Source of the DNA: Candolleomyces eurysporus | Taxonomy: Eukaryota > Basidiomycota > Agaricomycetes > Agaricales > Psathyrellaceae | Reading direction: 5' to 3' | Assembly: GCA_027579435.1 (NCBI GenBank) | Contig: JANBPK010001475.1 | Span: forward strand, 110,391-174,390 | DNA: 64,000 nucleotides | Shown: piece by piece, positions 32,764 to 43,846 of the stretch | Layout: every line of letters begins with the position of its first letter | Numbering within the stretch: the first letter of the stretch is position 1 | Position numbers and translations under genes: made by a program | Notes under the pieces: generated by a model | Seen by the model: the letters and a program-made list of their open reading frames with translations, nothing else | What the model was told of the DNA's origin: nothing | Database searches by the model: none

Positions 32764-34571
32764 TTAATCTGCGAAATTTACACCATATCCGAGGGTAAAG
32801 CTATTCAAGCTCGGCGGGATGGGGCTATAATAATCCATCTTTGAGAACGACAGCGTTACACCCGCGTCTCGAAAGCGCCTTAGAGGCCCGTCTTCGTCCA
32901 TATCGCTTGCTCCACCGAACGGGGCATCAAGTTGGAGCATGGTCATGGAGAGTTCCTGAAATTTGGTACTTCCCAAGCCTGTACTGCTCGATGATGAGTC
33001 GATTTTGGCGTTAAGGAAGGCGATGACAGCGGCTTCAGTAATCTGGCACTTGATGTTGCTACACCTGAGTATCTCGAGGCGGGGACAAAGGTGTGACTGC
33101 TCCTCGTCGCCTAGAGTTGGCGTTAAGGCGTGCAGATGGGAGTCGGTAAACATAAAGGCATTTTCTGTCTCGGCTGCCAATGTGTGAGGACGCGGTGGGA
33201 ATGAGTGATTTCGGAATTCGGTGCCTAAAGTGAGCTGTTTGAGAGAGGGTGCGTTAGCCAGGCACGCGTGGAGTGTATCGTTTGGAGTTGAAGGTGGAAC
33301 ATTGATAGATAGGACTTCGATCGTTGTGCCCGAAATCTGAAGAAAAGTTAAGAGAGGGGAATTCTGCGACAAAGGGGGTCGAGGTGATATTGGCATGTTG
33401 TGTCCTAGAATTTTGGAGTGGAGTGGTTGATAATGTAGTTCTTGGATGCAGGGTGCGTCGATGAACCGAAGCAACCAGTCGATTGCATCACTACATCCAG
33501 ATAAGTGAAGCGCTACCAAGCTCGGTAATGCGGCACGGGAAGTTGGGATGTCGACATGCCCATTATCGGAAGGCAGCATCAGGGAACAGACCTGGAGGTT
33601 TGTACATGTACGGAAGATAGGAAGGATGTCGATCCACATTGACCAAGAATTTCCCTGGTTATAGAAGAGCGTGAAGATGTAGCTAGGCGCGCAGCCGAAG
33701 GTTAGGGAAGTGAGCTTTGACCAGTTGATTGGCATGCTTGTAAACCTGTATGGAAAAGCCTGACCCCCGTAAATCTCTATATGTAGCTTCTGGAGGTTGG
33801 GTGCCTTCAGGAGACCGGCATTGTGAAAATTTTCTTCTTGCTTAGGGGGCCCCGAGCGGAGAAGTAGTTAAATAATCGGAGGTGGCGAAGACGGGGCAGA
33901 GTGCCAGCGTCGAGGTGGTCAAGCACAGGTACTGCAGCCCTGTGAAGGTAATAGTCACCAGACCTCCATCGGTGAGAATGAAGAGCGAGGCTGGAGTATA
34001 TCTTGTCCAGAATTTCCTCCCTGCTCTCGTTGAGGTTGGAAGAGAATTTCTCGGGGGTGCGAATGGAGAGAGGGTGGCTGCCTGACCGCACAAGCCATCG
34101 ATTGACCTCCGCAAGCAAGGAGGCAACCCTCTGCTGGTTCTTGGGGTCGGGAGTTCTGACGGCGGAGAGCAACTGAACAGGAATGACTATATCAATTGAT
34201 GACCACAGTTCCGGTGCGCCGAGAGCAATTTCTCTCCATAGCCTGCAAACCCTTAGCAGAACTAAGGGCGAATCGCAAGGGTTGAAGGTGCCATAGCCGC
34301 CGGCGGGGAGCGACTGTACAAAAATACGTTCCATGATCTCCTGTGGCATTCTTCGTATAAGGGAAGCGAGGCTGCTGAGAGGCCTCGTCAGAGCGACGAT
34401 GGCTTCCCTCTCGGTCTTCAGTCTGGCGACGGTTGCCTCAGCTGCATTGAGCTCCGCATCCAGCTGGGCGAGCTTGGCCGTGGATGGAGCAAGAAGTTGT
34501 TGAATTTCTACGAGGTCCTCATCAGACGGGATGCGATTAGTGTTGTAGAAATGAGAAAATTGACTTTCCAT
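32764..34571 (-). pseudogene. F-box/LRR protein, copy 3, with one frameshift
   Basis: This is an agaric-type F-box protein of a different subfamily from copies 1 and 2. A coiled N-terminus (LAQLDAELNAAEATVARLK) precedes the F-box core SSLASLIRRMPQEIMERIF and LLRVCRLWREIALGAPELW, and the C-terminal half is LRR-like. The N-terminal frame (start 34571) stops at 33807. The C-terminal frame is open from before 33735 to 32764. The joint lies at a G4C5 run near 33846-33854: restoring one base there links ARGP to KQEENFHNAGLLKAPNLQKL and the rest. No GT-AG intron explains it. Decay and a homopolymer sequencing error are both possible. The gene is head-to-head with the tRNA-Ala at 34643. Confidence 0.72.
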
Positions 34572-34642
34572 GATGGTGGTTGGAAGAACTGTTCACGACC
34601 ACCGCACAGGCCGACTGGCAAGGCGCACAGCCACTTGTGCCA

Positions 34643-34727
34643 GGGCACATGGTGTAGTTGGTTATCACGCTCGCTTAGCATTGTTATGGTATGCGAGAGG
34701 TGTTGGGTTCAATTCCCAATGTGTCCA
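34643..34727 (+). tRNA. tRNA-Ala(AGC) with an 11-nt intron, copy 2
   Basis: The mature sequence is identical to the other two copies: G3-U70 acceptor pair, anticodon AGC, B box GGTTCAATTCC. The 11-nt intron (TTGTTATGGTA) sits after the base following the anticodon. A TTTTT terminator begins at 34731. It is divergent from F-box copy 3, whose start lies 71 bp upstream. Confidence 0.95.
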
Positions 34728-34909
34728 TACTTTTTGCTCCCCTTCGATCCTTTGCTGCAGCGTTTCGAACATACAGGGGTAGTCAGGCGACGACCGGACT
34801 CAAGCACTCGCAAGTGGACGACCAGAGATCTGGCGCTGATCACCACGTTGGCCTTGTTTATGTTCACCTCCGATAGAGTCCCGTCTAGAAATCCATTCTC
34901 TGAATATCT

Positions 34910-36280
34910 CTACCATACATGCTTTTTGGGCACAACTGTGGCAGGTACAGGCTTCCAATAAGGCCCGAACGCCCGGTACAAAACCTCCTTCAGTGTCAAA
35001 GGAGGGACCAGCGGGCACTGAGGTTTCCCTACGAGCCATTCTTGCACCTTCTTCTGCCTATTTGACTGCTTCCCCAGCCATATTTTTTCCATTTCCGTCC
35101 GCGTTTGAGAATTGGCCAAGAAAAATTGGTAGTACCACCACTCTCCTCCACACGCTGACCCAATATACGTCCGCACGAAACCGCGTTGAGTGATGTCCCG
35201 CCAAAACACGGCGGTGAAGCGATCTGGGAAGAGAAGGAGGATGGCGTTGATGAGGGTTTGGTCTTTACCAACGAAATGGCCGAGCGATAGGTAGTGATCG
35301 TGGTAGGTGTAGAACGTCGAGGTGTACCATTCGATGGCTTTATGAGAGCCGCCGAAGAACGAGCCTAAAAGAGAGGATGTTTTGTTAGGATCGACGTGAA
35401 TACCTTAGACTGCGAGGTAAAACACACCTTCACTAATATCTTGATCCACAGGTCCCATCTCCTCCTTCCACTTCCTCCACTTGAAACTCGGCATCCCGTG
35501 CATAGGGATGAAAATAGAGTCCTCCGAGCTCGAATGAGCAAAGACCTCTTCCACTCTAGCTGGATCCGGCCAGTCCTCGTACTTGTGCGGCGACTCTCTG
35601 AAACTCCCCGCATCCACCCAAAACGCGTAATCATAATCCCTACCCCAAGTCTCCTTCATCTCCCTAAGACCCTCCTTCAAAAAGAATGGCTTCGCATTCC
35701 ACACAGCGTACAGCTCGGCCGAATGGTACGACCTCTCCCGGTCCTTGGCGTGGATCTCCTCGTAACTCTGCTGCAACCCTTTGAGTGGGGGCACGTCGAA
35801 TACTGTGGGGTAAGTCGTGTTCAATTTCAGGAAGAAATTCGACCCCTCTTTTGAATTTGCTTCGTCGGGTTTGGGGCGAGCTTGCGTAACGAGGTCATGG
35901 AGGGCGGGCGGGGCGAAGAAATAGATATCGGTTTTGACGTGCCCAAGGTAATTCCACAGCCACCACCGGTAGTCTTCTAATGAATGCTTGGATTTGGAGA
36001 GCGGGTACAAGGCTGATACGAGGAGTACTCGTTTGTTGCTCGATGTTAGAGGGGGCTTGTTCGACTGTACCCCGCCCACTGAATTCGCGTTCGCGGCGGC
36101 TGCGGCAAACGAAACGTCATCATCATCATATCCTTGGCGATGGAAACCCGTTCCAAACCACCCAGCAGCGACGAGATAGAGAGATGTTGCGACGATGAAC
36201 CCAATAATGAGTAGACGCTTTCTGGGTGCCTGGTAGAAGATCAGAAGAAGGCGGAATCGAAACCGAATAGGGCTCACCAT
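34910..36280 (-). CDS. Type II membrane protein, YibB/HtrL-like putative glycosyltransferase
   Basis: This is a protein of about 436 aa with a short basic N-terminus and one membrane anchor (RLLIIGFIVATSLYLVAAG), then a luminal domain. The arrangement is that of Golgi glycosyltransferases. The domain shows YDYAFWVDAGSFR and, after an intron near 35365-35425, SFFGGSHKAIEWY and GHFVGKDQTLINAILLLFPDRF. These resemble the HtrL/YibB family of bacterial and eukaryotic proteins linked to glycan synthesis. The WVDAG stretch could be a DxD-like metal site, but this is inference. The start at 36280 (MVSPIRF) gives the anchor near the N-terminus. The stop is the TAG at 34910-34912. Family assignment is by motif appearance only. 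Confidence 0.65.
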
Positions 36281-36578
36281 GATGGCTCAGGAGGAGGTGA
36301 GTGCTGCGGAGCATTTCTCTGTCTAAGTATTGAATTGGGCACGATGTGGGAAACAGGCCCCGAGACGGGCATCGTCTCCGAATTGTGTGCATCATCAACA
36401 ATCAACCGTCCCATCAGTTGTTAGGCTTGCAGGCTTAATAGGTTTCGATATTGGAAGTTACATCATCTAGTCTTGTTTTGAATACCGCAAACTCAATCAG
36501 AATGGGGGACACAAAACTGTACTGGTCGACCTAGAAAAGAGAACTGGGTCATGATTTCGGAGAGTTTCAGACCACGAT

Positions 36579-37790
36579 TCACCAATACACCCTCCCCTCC
36601 ATAAGCCTTCTACCCGTACGGACGACCTTAGCACTTTTAATGGAACTGTCACTCCCATGCTCGGCACCGACCTCGACAACCCCACCAGGATGAAGGATTC
36701 GAATAAGCTCTCCGGCCGCCTTCGACTTCTGGACAATATCCCAGGCAATGGTACCCTTCGTCTTCGCCGCAGCACCGAGGCAGAGACCTACAGTCATGGG
36801 CACTGCCTTGTGAAGGGCCCCCATCGAAAGAGCGTGGATAGCGATATCGGCTTCCGAGCTCTCCTTCTCTGTGGGTTGCCTGAGAAATGCAATTTTAGGT
36901 TGTGATTGCACTGCAGGATCTAAACCCATGGCAACAGCGCCCGCTTGACGGATCTCTTCGAGCACCTTTGAAACTTGCTTTTCGGCTGATTTGTTTCCGC
37001 GAACATAGTCGTCGATGGGGAGGAATTCGGCAAGCTCGTCTTGGAGAACGAACACGGTTGGATTGGTGGCATCGACAAGGGAAGCTTTCACCGACGTCCC
37101 TACTGACCGTACCTCCAAGGTGCTGGTGGGAGAGCCGGTTGGAAGCAGCTTGCCTGTACGGGCTCCACTGGGATTGACAAAATCCAAAACGATCTGAGAA
37201 GCCTTTCCGGGCACCCCAGCTATGGTCGTCTGTGGAAAATCAAGCACAGGGACGCCGGATTCTGAGACGGGGAAGGTGGTGTCGATGAGCTTGTCCGTGT
37301 TTGTGTTGTACGACCGAACCGTTGCATGTCCATCGACGATCTTGGATGGGGTGCAAATGCCCTGGTCGATGCCGAAGATCCCGATCATGCTGGAGAGATT
37401 TCCACAGTTTCCGTTCAGGTCGACGACGCTGTCCCGAATACCGACTTGAACGAAGGTGTATTCCACATCAATCCCTATGGCCTTTTGCTCGGGGGTTGGT
37501 GGGCTAACGACACAAATTTTCGAGAGGCTGGATATGCCTCCTCCCATACCGTTGAGCTGTCGACCATAGTCAGGGTCTGGGGAACCCATTATACCAAGGA
37601 AGATTGGATTCCATTCCGATTGTTTCTCAGGCAAGTGGGCGCGTTGGAGGTAGATTCCCTTGGAGGTACCCCCACGAATGAAGCTTGCAGGTATGGGATT
37701 TTGCATAGGGCTGGACGACAGAGAACGGATGCCTGCACTGGCGACGATACGCCGCAGCACTGGTCTAGCAGAACATGATTTGACTAGCAT
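36579..37790 (-). CDS. PrpF-family isomerase (methylaconitate isomerase-like), probably mitochondrial
   Basis: The protein matches the PrpF family, diaminopimelate-epimerase-like fold enzymes that isomerise substrates such as trans- and cis-2-methylaconitate in propionate breakdown. Seen are SFIRGGTSKGIYL near the N-terminus, MGGGISSLSKICVV, DLNGNCGNLSSMIGIFGID (with the Cys typical of the family) and a C-terminal HPGGVVEVG. The frame is uninterrupted. It is open from 37865, but the ATG at 37790 is preferred because it gives a mitochondrial-type presequence (MLVKSCSARPVLRRIVASAG) and about 403 aa, the family's usual size. Fungal members often act on other substrates, so the reaction is not certain. 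It is divergent from the gene at 38500. Confidence 0.82.
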   Translation of the reverse strand: MLVKSCSARPVLRRIVASAGIRSLSSSPMQNPIPASFIRGGTSKGIYLQRAHLPEKQSEWNPIFLGIMGSPDPDYGRQLNGMGGGISSLSKICVVSPPTPEQKAIGIDVEYTFVQVGIRDSVVDLNGNCGNLSSMIGIFGIDQGICTPSKIVDGHATVRSYNTNTDKLIDTTFPVSESGVPVLDFPQTTIAGVPGKASQIVLDFVNPSGARTGKLLPTGSPTSTLEVRSVGTSVKASLVDATNPTVFVLQDELAEFLPIDDYVRGNKSAEKQVSKVLEEIRQAGAVAMGLDPAVQSQPKIAFLRQPTEKESSEADIAIHALSMGALHKAVPMTVGLCLGAAAKTKGTIAWDIVQKSKAAGELIRILHPGGVVEVGAEHGSDSSIKSAKVVRTGRRLMEGRVYW

Positions 37791-37865
37791 CAGCTTGCAT
37801 GTACCTGTTGTTACAGAAATGGTTATTCGGTCAAGAGGTGGTGGACGGTTGGAATGTTCTCTCAC

Positions 37866-38499
37866 AGAGGTCTAGCTTTCTGAGTGGACTTGGGCACTTC
37901 AAGTTGTATCCTGACCGTGGTGGACAAAAACAAGAGTTCTTAAATTGACAACTTTGAAGTCCTAGACCAAGTCACTGAGGTCGCCGGCAGACGGCAAACA
38001 CGATCTCGACCTCGACCCAAAGCGGATTGTCGGCACACGTGGCTGATGGTTGGACAGACAGGGGCCTGGGAGTGGCAGCAGCAACATTCAGAACTTCAAA
38101 ACATACTCCAAGTCCCTTTTCCTCCTCGTGATGGTCTAAGTCCACAACCAGAACCTTCACTCTATTTTCTACCTCTAATTTACTGGGGATTCCCCCCAGA
38201 GCCGTAAGTAAGTCCTTATAGTCTTTGTGTGTGTAAATCAATCAATTGACTAAATGTACCGAACCTGTCAGATTGGGGTCAGTCAACAAGGTGCTTCGTC
38301 GAAGGTTGAATCTGACCACAACAACCAGTGGACAGCACACTCTCCTTTTCCCTCCGCTCCTTTCCAGAGATTCAAGCTGGCACGTTGAACCGTTGATATT
38401 CGAGCTTTGCAACGCAAGCCGACCCTAGTGAGTTGTCACAAGTTGTACAACTCACCCCGGAACGGTGAACTGAACTCGGGTCGGAAAATTATCTAGTTC
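37866..38499. promoter_or_regulatory. Divergent intergenic region
   Basis: This 634-bp stretch lies between the PrpF-family gene (minus) and the membrane protein gene (plus). A minus frame at 37972-38241 (89 codons) has no recognisable domain or splice partners and is probably chance. No TATA box or repeat is evident. Confidence 0.35.
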
Positions 38500-39135
38500 A
38501 TGTCGACGACAGCGACGAGTGCAGCATCAAGCAGCTCTGCCCCAGCCGACCTCATTACCCCCAAGCATGACCGGCGTATTTTATCTGTCATCGTTGTTCT
38601 GTCGATTGCAGGAGCTTTCGTCGTAGCCGGTATCATCTGGTACACGATTCGTCTTAAACGACGGAGTCGTCGTCCCATGTCGGCTGGACCGTTTCAAGGG
38701 ACTGCCATCCTTGATCGCCGTCACCCTGCAGCACAAATCACCCCCTTTGGTGGTTCCCTTAACGCGCCCTCCTTCAGTACGTTTCTGATCGGTTCTCCCG
38801 ATTCTTGACCCTCCTAATTACCTTGTTCTTTAGATCACACACCCGGCCAAGACATGCGAATTGCTGTCCGAAGACCTGATGGAGCCTGGCATTTCTCGGA
38901 CCCAAGCACTCCCTTCACCCCCGTTGGCGTATCTGACCTCGAAGCCGCCCCTGTCTCCGCTGCCTCATCACAGTTCTTCCCGTTCAGTCCCCGCTACGTC
39001 CCTCCGTCCAAGAAGGAGAAGGAAGTAGAAGAGGCAAGGAGGGCCTACAAAGAGGACGACCCATTCAATGATTATGACTCCATCGCACCCCCACCTCCCG
39101 CTTATCAACGACACAAGGAGGACCCCTTCCTCTGA
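38500..39135 (+). CDS. Single-pass membrane protein with Pro/Ser-rich cytoplasmic tail
   Basis: Two exons are joined by a GT-AG intron at about 38777-38833. The product is about 192 aa. A short Ser/Thr/Ala-rich N-terminus without a signal peptide is followed by one transmembrane segment (ILSVIVVLSIAGAFVVAGII) and a basic stop-transfer stretch (RLKRRSRRP). The long polar tail ends DPFNDYDSIAPPPPAYQRH. The PPPPAY motif and DPF motifs could recruit WW-domain ubiquitin ligases or endocytic adaptors; this is inference. The layout resembles Mid2/Wsc-like sensors without their ectodomain. I do not recognise the family. Confidence 0.7.
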
Positions 39136-40431
39136 GCTTCCGCAGAGCCACGTACGCGACACGATTTCCTTATTCTCGGTTGTGCTTGATTCGTACAATC
39201 CCCGTTCAAACGATATCCCCGTCTAAACGGCATTTTTGAGTTTCGCATTCTTTTCAACCAACTTTATTTACTCTTATCATTAAATTCAGTTACTCATTTT
39301 TGGTTCCGTTGGGTTTTCTAGCCGTAGTTTTTTTTGTTGAGATATCGGATGCATTGTACATGATAGTCAGCCCATTCCTCATTAACGCCTCAAACCTCCT
39401 CATATCATTTCCGTGCATTTCAGTCTGCCTTCTTCCGAATTCACTGCTCCTCTTATCGTATCTTTTGCAGAGGTTGGTCCGACAAATTAAGTACTTCTCT
39501 CGGTGCTCAACGTAATGAGATGAATGTCTCCGTCCGAGGTCAATGGACATGCAGACAAATCGTATTTGCTTCCGACTGTCGGTCCACTACGGGGCCCCGC
39601 CGTCTGGGGCGCAAGGGTGCAATTACTTCGAATAACCGAGCACACTGCCTCCCACTTTCGCTCAATCCATCTTCATCTCCACCGCCGCCTAACGCTCTCT
39701 AGGTTGCTATGGGGCAACTTCCTGACCAGTCCGTCCAAAGCTTCATTCTGGCTCTTCTCGAAGCCCATGAATTCTGTGGCGTAATCCCAGATCTTCGTGC
39801 CGTTGATCTAACCGAACGTCTATAACTCGCCGATATTCTATTTCATTCATGATCTAACTTGATCTAGAGCTTTGTCCCTTCTCGAGTTCTCCGCTCTCTT
39901 TACTTCCAGTTTACTTCCTCGGTCCCCCCGATGTCTGGTCAACAACTGGAAGAGCTCGATGTTCCTTCGAAGCTACTGGGAGTTATTTCGGAGTCGGCAC
40001 ATAACCACCCGCTTCACATATTACGTGCCACCAGATCTATTTTCTTGCCATCTCAATTGCTAAGCGCCAGCAAACCCTCAGATTCATGATATCTCAATGG
40101 CGCTGACAATTCTCCGCTGGCTAGTAAAAGCTTGTATCTCCGCCTTCACCCTTCTTACTTGTGATTGAAGGAGAATATTCGGCGAAGAGAACCACGCAAA
40201 AGACTTTCTTCTTCGGCGGGCCAGAGTCCCTGGCATAAGCACTGCCTGGGACAGCACCATCATGAAGTGGCCAATGCTCGAGCTCATATTATCTGTGTGC
40301 GGAGGATAAACGAGTTCCTCTCGAGAGGGCGGCTTCTCCTACTGGCGGCCGATGGCAAGCGCCCCGAAGCGTCGTTTACGGAGAATTGTCGGTTTTTGGA
40401 ATCGTCGACAAGACCCTCCGCCCGCACTTGA
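39136..40431. other. 1.3 kb without a confident gene; possible coding remnant at 39709-40090
   Basis: Nothing with a recognisable domain is present. A frame starting at the ATG 39709 (MGQLPDQSVQSFILALLEAH) and one at about 39930 (MSGQQLEELDVPSKLLGVIS) look protein-like in composition. They are in different frames and could be exons or a decayed gene. A minus frame at 39290-39550 is probably chance. Confidence 0.3.
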
Positions 40432-40438
40432 TATAAAA
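40432..40438 (+). promoter_or_regulatory. TATA box of the lactonase gene
   Basis: TATAAAA lies 91 bp before the ATG at 40529, a normal distance for a start site near 40465. Confidence 0.6.
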
Positions 40439-40528
40439 ACCAAGAGGATATATACCTTGCTATAATAACCCTTGGTCGACAGCACCCGGGGGACCAACAC
40501 GTATTCAAACCGTGACAGCGATAACGAG

Positions 40529-41732
40529 ATGCCCAAATACCCTATCCTCGTCGCGTCCTACACGAATGATATCGTGACGTTGGAGTTCGACTCGGACAAC
40601 GCGACGCTCAAACAGACGTCATCGACCACCGTCGGTCACCATCCCTCTTGGATTGAAGGCCATCCTACAAACCCTAACATCGTCTACACCGGACTCGAAC
40701 AATCTGACGGAAAGATCCTCGCGCTAAATTTTGAAGATAATGGGAAGAAGGGCGGACTAGTCTCCCAGATATCGAGCATCGGGCAGGATCCCTGTTCCGT
40801 GCACGTAGATAAGGATCAGGTCTTTGCAGCCAATGTACGCCCATGTTTTATCTCTCTTAAAGTCACTAAAAGAACAGGTATATTATATCATGTAATACCG
40901 AAAGTATTCTTCTGGTACTATTGCAGTGATACCCATCCAAGGAGGCAAGACTGGATCCTTATCGGAACCCGGATACTCGATTCAACTTTCTGGGACGGGA
41001 CCGGACAAGTCGCGCCAAGAGGGTTCGCACCCCCACCAGGTCATTTTGCATCCCACCTACCAGGAGCTTTTCGTTCCGGACTTGGGTGCAGACGTTGTCC
41101 GAAGGTACAAGAAGGATGCTAGTGGCAAATGGGCTTTCAAAGGTCATGTAGGAGTCGAGTCGGGAGGAGGCCCTAGGCATGTCGCTTTCTATGGTACGCC
41201 TCCAATCCCAATTCCCGATATCCCGAGGTATTGATCGACGCATCGACCAGACGGCGATCTCTTCACAATCCTCGAGCTATCAAGTAAAGTCGTCCGACAC
41301 AAACTCCCTGCTCTCCCCGAACCTCCCAAATTCCTCGTCTCAAAACCTACCATGTCAAACCCACCCCCGACTCCAAACAAGATGCTCGGCGCGGAGATCC
41401 TCATCCCACCTCCAAACGCAACCTTCAATACACCTTATCTATATCTCTCAAACCGTGACGATCCGTCCCCCGAAGGAGACATCATCTCGATCTTCTCCAT
41501 CGAGCAGCCTGGTAGTCTCGACCTCGTCACAGAGGTACGTACCGGGCTCAAACACGTTCGCGGTATTGTGTTTGGTGGTCCGGACGATCGATATCTCATT
41601 GCTGGTGGTGGACGAGGTGGAGGTGTCAAGGTGTACGAGAGGACAGAAGGAGGCAAGAATTTGAAAGTCGTCGCTGAGTATTCGGATGTTGAGGCCCCAA
41701 CTGGGTTCTGGTGGTTGCCAGCTTATCTTTAA
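40529..41732 (+). CDS. Lactonase family beta-propeller (6-phosphogluconolactonase/carboxymuconate-cyclase-like)
   Basis: Three exons (40529-40834, 40905-41193, 41251-41732) give a 358-aa protein. The first splice was placed so that VFAAN joins YSSGTIAVIPIQGG, a family signature (an AANYxSG-type blade); reading through the intron instead gives a foreign tail. Further blades are SHPHQVILHPTYQELFVPDLGADVVRRY and HVRGIVFGGPDDRYLIAGG. The family is a seven-bladed propeller, and fungal members hydrolyse lactones such as carboxymuconolactone or 6-phosphogluconolactone. No signal peptide is seen, so the protein is probably cytosolic. It converges with the CoA-transferase gene (stop 165 bp away). Confidence 0.85.
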
Positions 41733-41896
41733 ATCCGCTTTTCACGAATTATAACGATTGAATTTGATTTTTTTTACGTGGTACTGGTTCCCTGTCCGAA
41801 CGCGTCATAGTCGAGAATGCAAATGCTCTCCATGTCCTAGGTAGTATTAATACAAAGCAGGGATCTCAATGTACACTGGCAAACGACCCATAACTT

Positions 41897-43846
41897 TCAT
41901 GCAATGATACCCTCTCTGCGCAATCGAGCGAGTTCATGCGTTCGCAAACCAAGTTCTTCCCGTAGAATCTCCTCGGTGTGCGCACCGAGATCAGGCCCCG
42001 CCCACTTCGGCCTCGGATCCACACCATCTAGAACTGGGAAGGTCCCAGACATCTTCATCGTCCATTCCGTCTTCTCCCCAGCGTGATCTTTCGAAACGAC
42101 CTCGACGTCCTGGATAGCGCCTCGAGCGTTCAACTGTTCGCTCTCCACAACCTCCTTGACCGTCGCAACGCGTCCAACAGGCACCCCAGTCCTGTTCATC
42201 TCAGCAATGACTTCATCAACGGATCGTTTAGAGGTCCATGCGGAGATGGCCTCTTCGATTTGCCGTTGGTGCTTTATGCGTTGGATGTTGCGCTCGTACT
42301 TCGGGCCCGTCAAGTCCTCCCTGTCGATGGTCTTCATGAGTCGTTTGTAGATAGAGTCACCGTTCCCTCCGATGACGACATAGCTAGGATTCGACCCTGA
42401 AGTGACGTCTGGAAGACATGGGTAGGCGTTTGTAGGTACGATTCCGGTCACGGATGAACCAGAGGGACCTCGGATCTGGAAACACGGATAATGTGTGTTA
42501 GAGCTCTGGGCTTTCCGGTGGGCAAGAAGGAGCGGTATTCTGACCTTTCCTTTGCGATCATATTCCGGGATTATGCCTTCCATCATGTTGAGCATGCTGT
42601 TGTTGAGAAGATGTATGGTTAATTCCGGATTCAAATAAAAGAAAAATAGCTTCCGCGTACCTCTCCACAATGCTCACATCTACGGTCGCACCTTTCTTTT
42701 GCGAACCTTGTGATTTCCTTCTCTGTCTCTGCAATAACGCCAAGACCTGTAAAAGCGGAACAAGGGTAAAGATTGAAATCAGTATACATGTTCGTTGAGG
42801 ACAGACGTAATCAAAAGAATACTACACACCGTTCCGAAAGCAGCGTGCAACCCAGCAGAGGAATCCCCAAGACTGATATTAGGTCGAACAGGCGGACCCG
42901 CAAGGCCTCCACCACCATCAGGAAATCCATTGATATACCGGAACCCAGAATCTGCTTCGCAGACGGAAGCGAATCCAGGTCGAGGTCCCCATGGGCCAGT
43001 TTGCCCGTACCCGCTAACGCGCGTGAAGATGAGATCTGGGTTGTATGGATGGAGGTCAGCTGGGCCCAGGGACCATTTCTCCAAGGCTAATTTTTGGGGA
43101 GGAGGGAAGACGGGAAGAAAGTGAGGTTCCAGTTAGGTCTAGACTTGTTTCGCGCTCGAGTAAAGCTTTCACCTACTGCCGGGTTTAAAATTCTCGAGGA
43201 TGACGTCGCATTTGACCGCTAATTTCTTCACGAGCCTGGAAGGGGAACCGTCGGAAGTCAGCCTTGCAATTCAACTTGAGCTAAACAGAAAGCTTACTCT
43301 CGTCCTTCCAGTTGACGCAAATCAATTGCAACGCTCTTCTTGTTTCGACCAATACTCCGGAACCATGGACTCGTGCCATCTTCATCCAGCTCTCGCCAGA
43401 CTCTGAGAGAGTCACCGGTAGTAGGAGCTTCAATCTTGATAATTTCCGCGCCAAACTGCCTATAGCCTGAATTCAGTACTAGCGCCCATGGATACCACAC
43501 ACCGCCTAGACTCACCCTAACAGTTGCCCAGCAAACGGCCCCGCAATTAGCTGCCCCATCTCGAGAATGCGCACACCCGCCAGTGGAAGATCAGAATCAT
43601 CATTGCTCTCTTCCGACGATGCTCTGCCTGTGGATGACGTTACGCTACAACAGGGTGTCAATCGAAGAGTCTCTTACGATCTGCATTGGAAGAAACCTAC
43701 AGATTCCGGATACGCTCATGTTGATGTTGTTGAACCGGTACTTGGCTCACACCCTGACCCGGTATATGGCCGGCGTACCTCCCGGCGGCGAGGCGGAGGC
43801 TCCTTGTATTTGCTGCAGAGCCAAGACAACGACGAACAGAGAACAT
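41897..43846 (-). CDS. Mitochondrial family III CoA-transferase (CaiB/BaiF; SUGCT-like)
   Basis: The enzyme class moves CoA between carboxylic acids through an aspartyl-CoA intermediate. The minus strand gives a presequence-like N-terminus from the ATG at 43846 (MFSVRRCLGSAANTRSLRLA), spliced by an intron ending TTGTAG to LPLAGVRILEMGQLIAGPFA. GYRQFGAEIIKIEAPTTGD, RSIGRNKKSVAIDL, FTRVSGYGQTGPWGPRPGF and LGDSSAGLHAAFGT follow; the last carries the expected catalytic Asp. The C-terminal domain runs from MLNMMEGIIPEYD to the TGA at 41897-41899. Introns around 42780-42820, 42600-42660, 42480-42550 and 43460-43520 fit GT-AG. Glutarate/succinate-HMG CoA-transferase is the nearest mitochondrial type by domain, but the substrate cannot be read from sequence. 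Confidence 0.85.

Noticed and set aside
35396..35854. Plus-strand open frame of 152 codons
   Set aside because: Antisense to the membrane-anchored glycosyltransferase-like gene, whose motifs are convincing.
37972..38241. Minus frame of 89 codons as a small gene
   Set aside because: No domain, and it sits in the divergent promoter region between two supported genes.
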